A stretch of DNA of 6,748 nt, taken from assembly GCA_018715425.1 (NCBI GenBank), contig DVLR01000055.1:1-6748 (forward strand). The letters run 5' to 3'. How positions within the stretch are numbered: the stretch's first letter is position 1; every line of letters begins with the position of its first letter. The position numbers and the translations under genes are program-made. The notes beneath the pieces were generated by a model that saw only the letters and a list, made by a program, of their open reading frames with translations, ran no database searches and was not told the DNA's origin. Positions 6,566-6,748 of the stretch are shown here, piece by piece. This DNA comes from Candidatus Merdenecus merdavium. GTDB lineage: Bacteria > Bacillota > Clostridia > Lachnospirales > Lachnospiraceae.

Positions 6566-6748
6566 TTATCCTTTAATGCCAGTTGACGCAATCCCTTCTA
6601 CATAGTACTTCTGAAGTGCAATAAACATGATTAACATGGGAATCGCAGATATGGTTAATGATGCCATAATCGGTCCATAGTTAATTGGTTTCGATCCAAA
6701 GAAGGTTTGTATGGCTAATTGAATCGTTCTTATTTTTTCTCCTGTAGC
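6566..6748 (-). CDS. Carbohydrate ABC transporter permease, C-terminal part
   Basis: The minus strand encodes the last 60 residues of a membrane permease, cut by the window edge. The visible sequence runs from EKIRTIQLAIQTFFG through a final membrane helix (about MASLTISAIPMLIMFIALQ) to QKYYVEGIASTGIKG and a TAA at 6566-6568. The ending QKYYVEGI...GIKG is the hallmark C terminus of CUT1-family MalG/LplC/AraQ-like permeases. The EAA loop that contacts the ATPase would lie further right, outside the window. It is likely the last gene of a sugar-uptake operon transcribed toward the two-component genes, and could be the target of that YesM/YesN-like pair. The substrate cannot be told. Confidence 0.85.
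   Translation of the reverse strand, partial: ATGEKIRTIQLAIQTFFGSKPINYGPIMASLTISAIPMLIMFIALQKYYVEGIASTGIKG

Overview
The window looks like a chromosomal segment of an AT-rich, spore-forming member of the Clostridia (Lachnospiraceae/Clostridium-like). This rests on three things: a YesM/YesN two-component pair beside a CUT1 sugar ABC permease, a DUF6870-plus-large-serine-recombinase module typical of clostridial mobile elements, and a BclB-type collagen-like exosporium gene piece. The species cannot be fixed from the sequence alone.

Layout, left to right. Positions 1-151 are a leader/intergenic region with two hairpins and a possible promoter firing leftward out of the window. Positions 152-1864 encode a YesM-type membrane histidine kinase, and 1839-3380 a YesN-type response regulator with an AraC output domain; they overlap by 26 bp. 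A hairpin at 3397-3428 probably ends this transcript. About 320 bp of AT-rich non-coding DNA follows, with a candidate promoter at 3636-3664. Then come a DUF6870 protein (3751-4011) and a large serine recombinase (4069-5811). Only about 50 bp after the recombinase stop, at about 5860-5868, the sequence turns abruptly into collagen-like Gly-X-Y codons. These continue in frame into a complete BclB-type C-terminal domain ending at 6453, but the start codon, N-terminal leader and promoter of that gene are missing. A strong bidirectional terminator (6474-6510) separates it from the 3' end of a sugar ABC permease on the minus strand (6566-6748, running off the window).

How the parts fit. YesM/YesN systems commonly sense and regulate carbohydrate uptake through CUT1 ABC transporters, so the pair on the left and the convergent permease on the right plausibly form one sugar-uptake locus. 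Between them lies the right end of a serine-recombinase element, joined to a headless spore-surface gene. The simplest reading is that the recombinase integrated, or switches DNA, within the Gly-X-Y repeat region of the collagen-like gene. The 5' half of that gene is not in this window. It is therefore either far to the left (a large element, perhaps excised during sporulation as in other interrupted sporulation genes), elsewhere after inversion or rearrangement, or lost. This junction is the most interesting item here.
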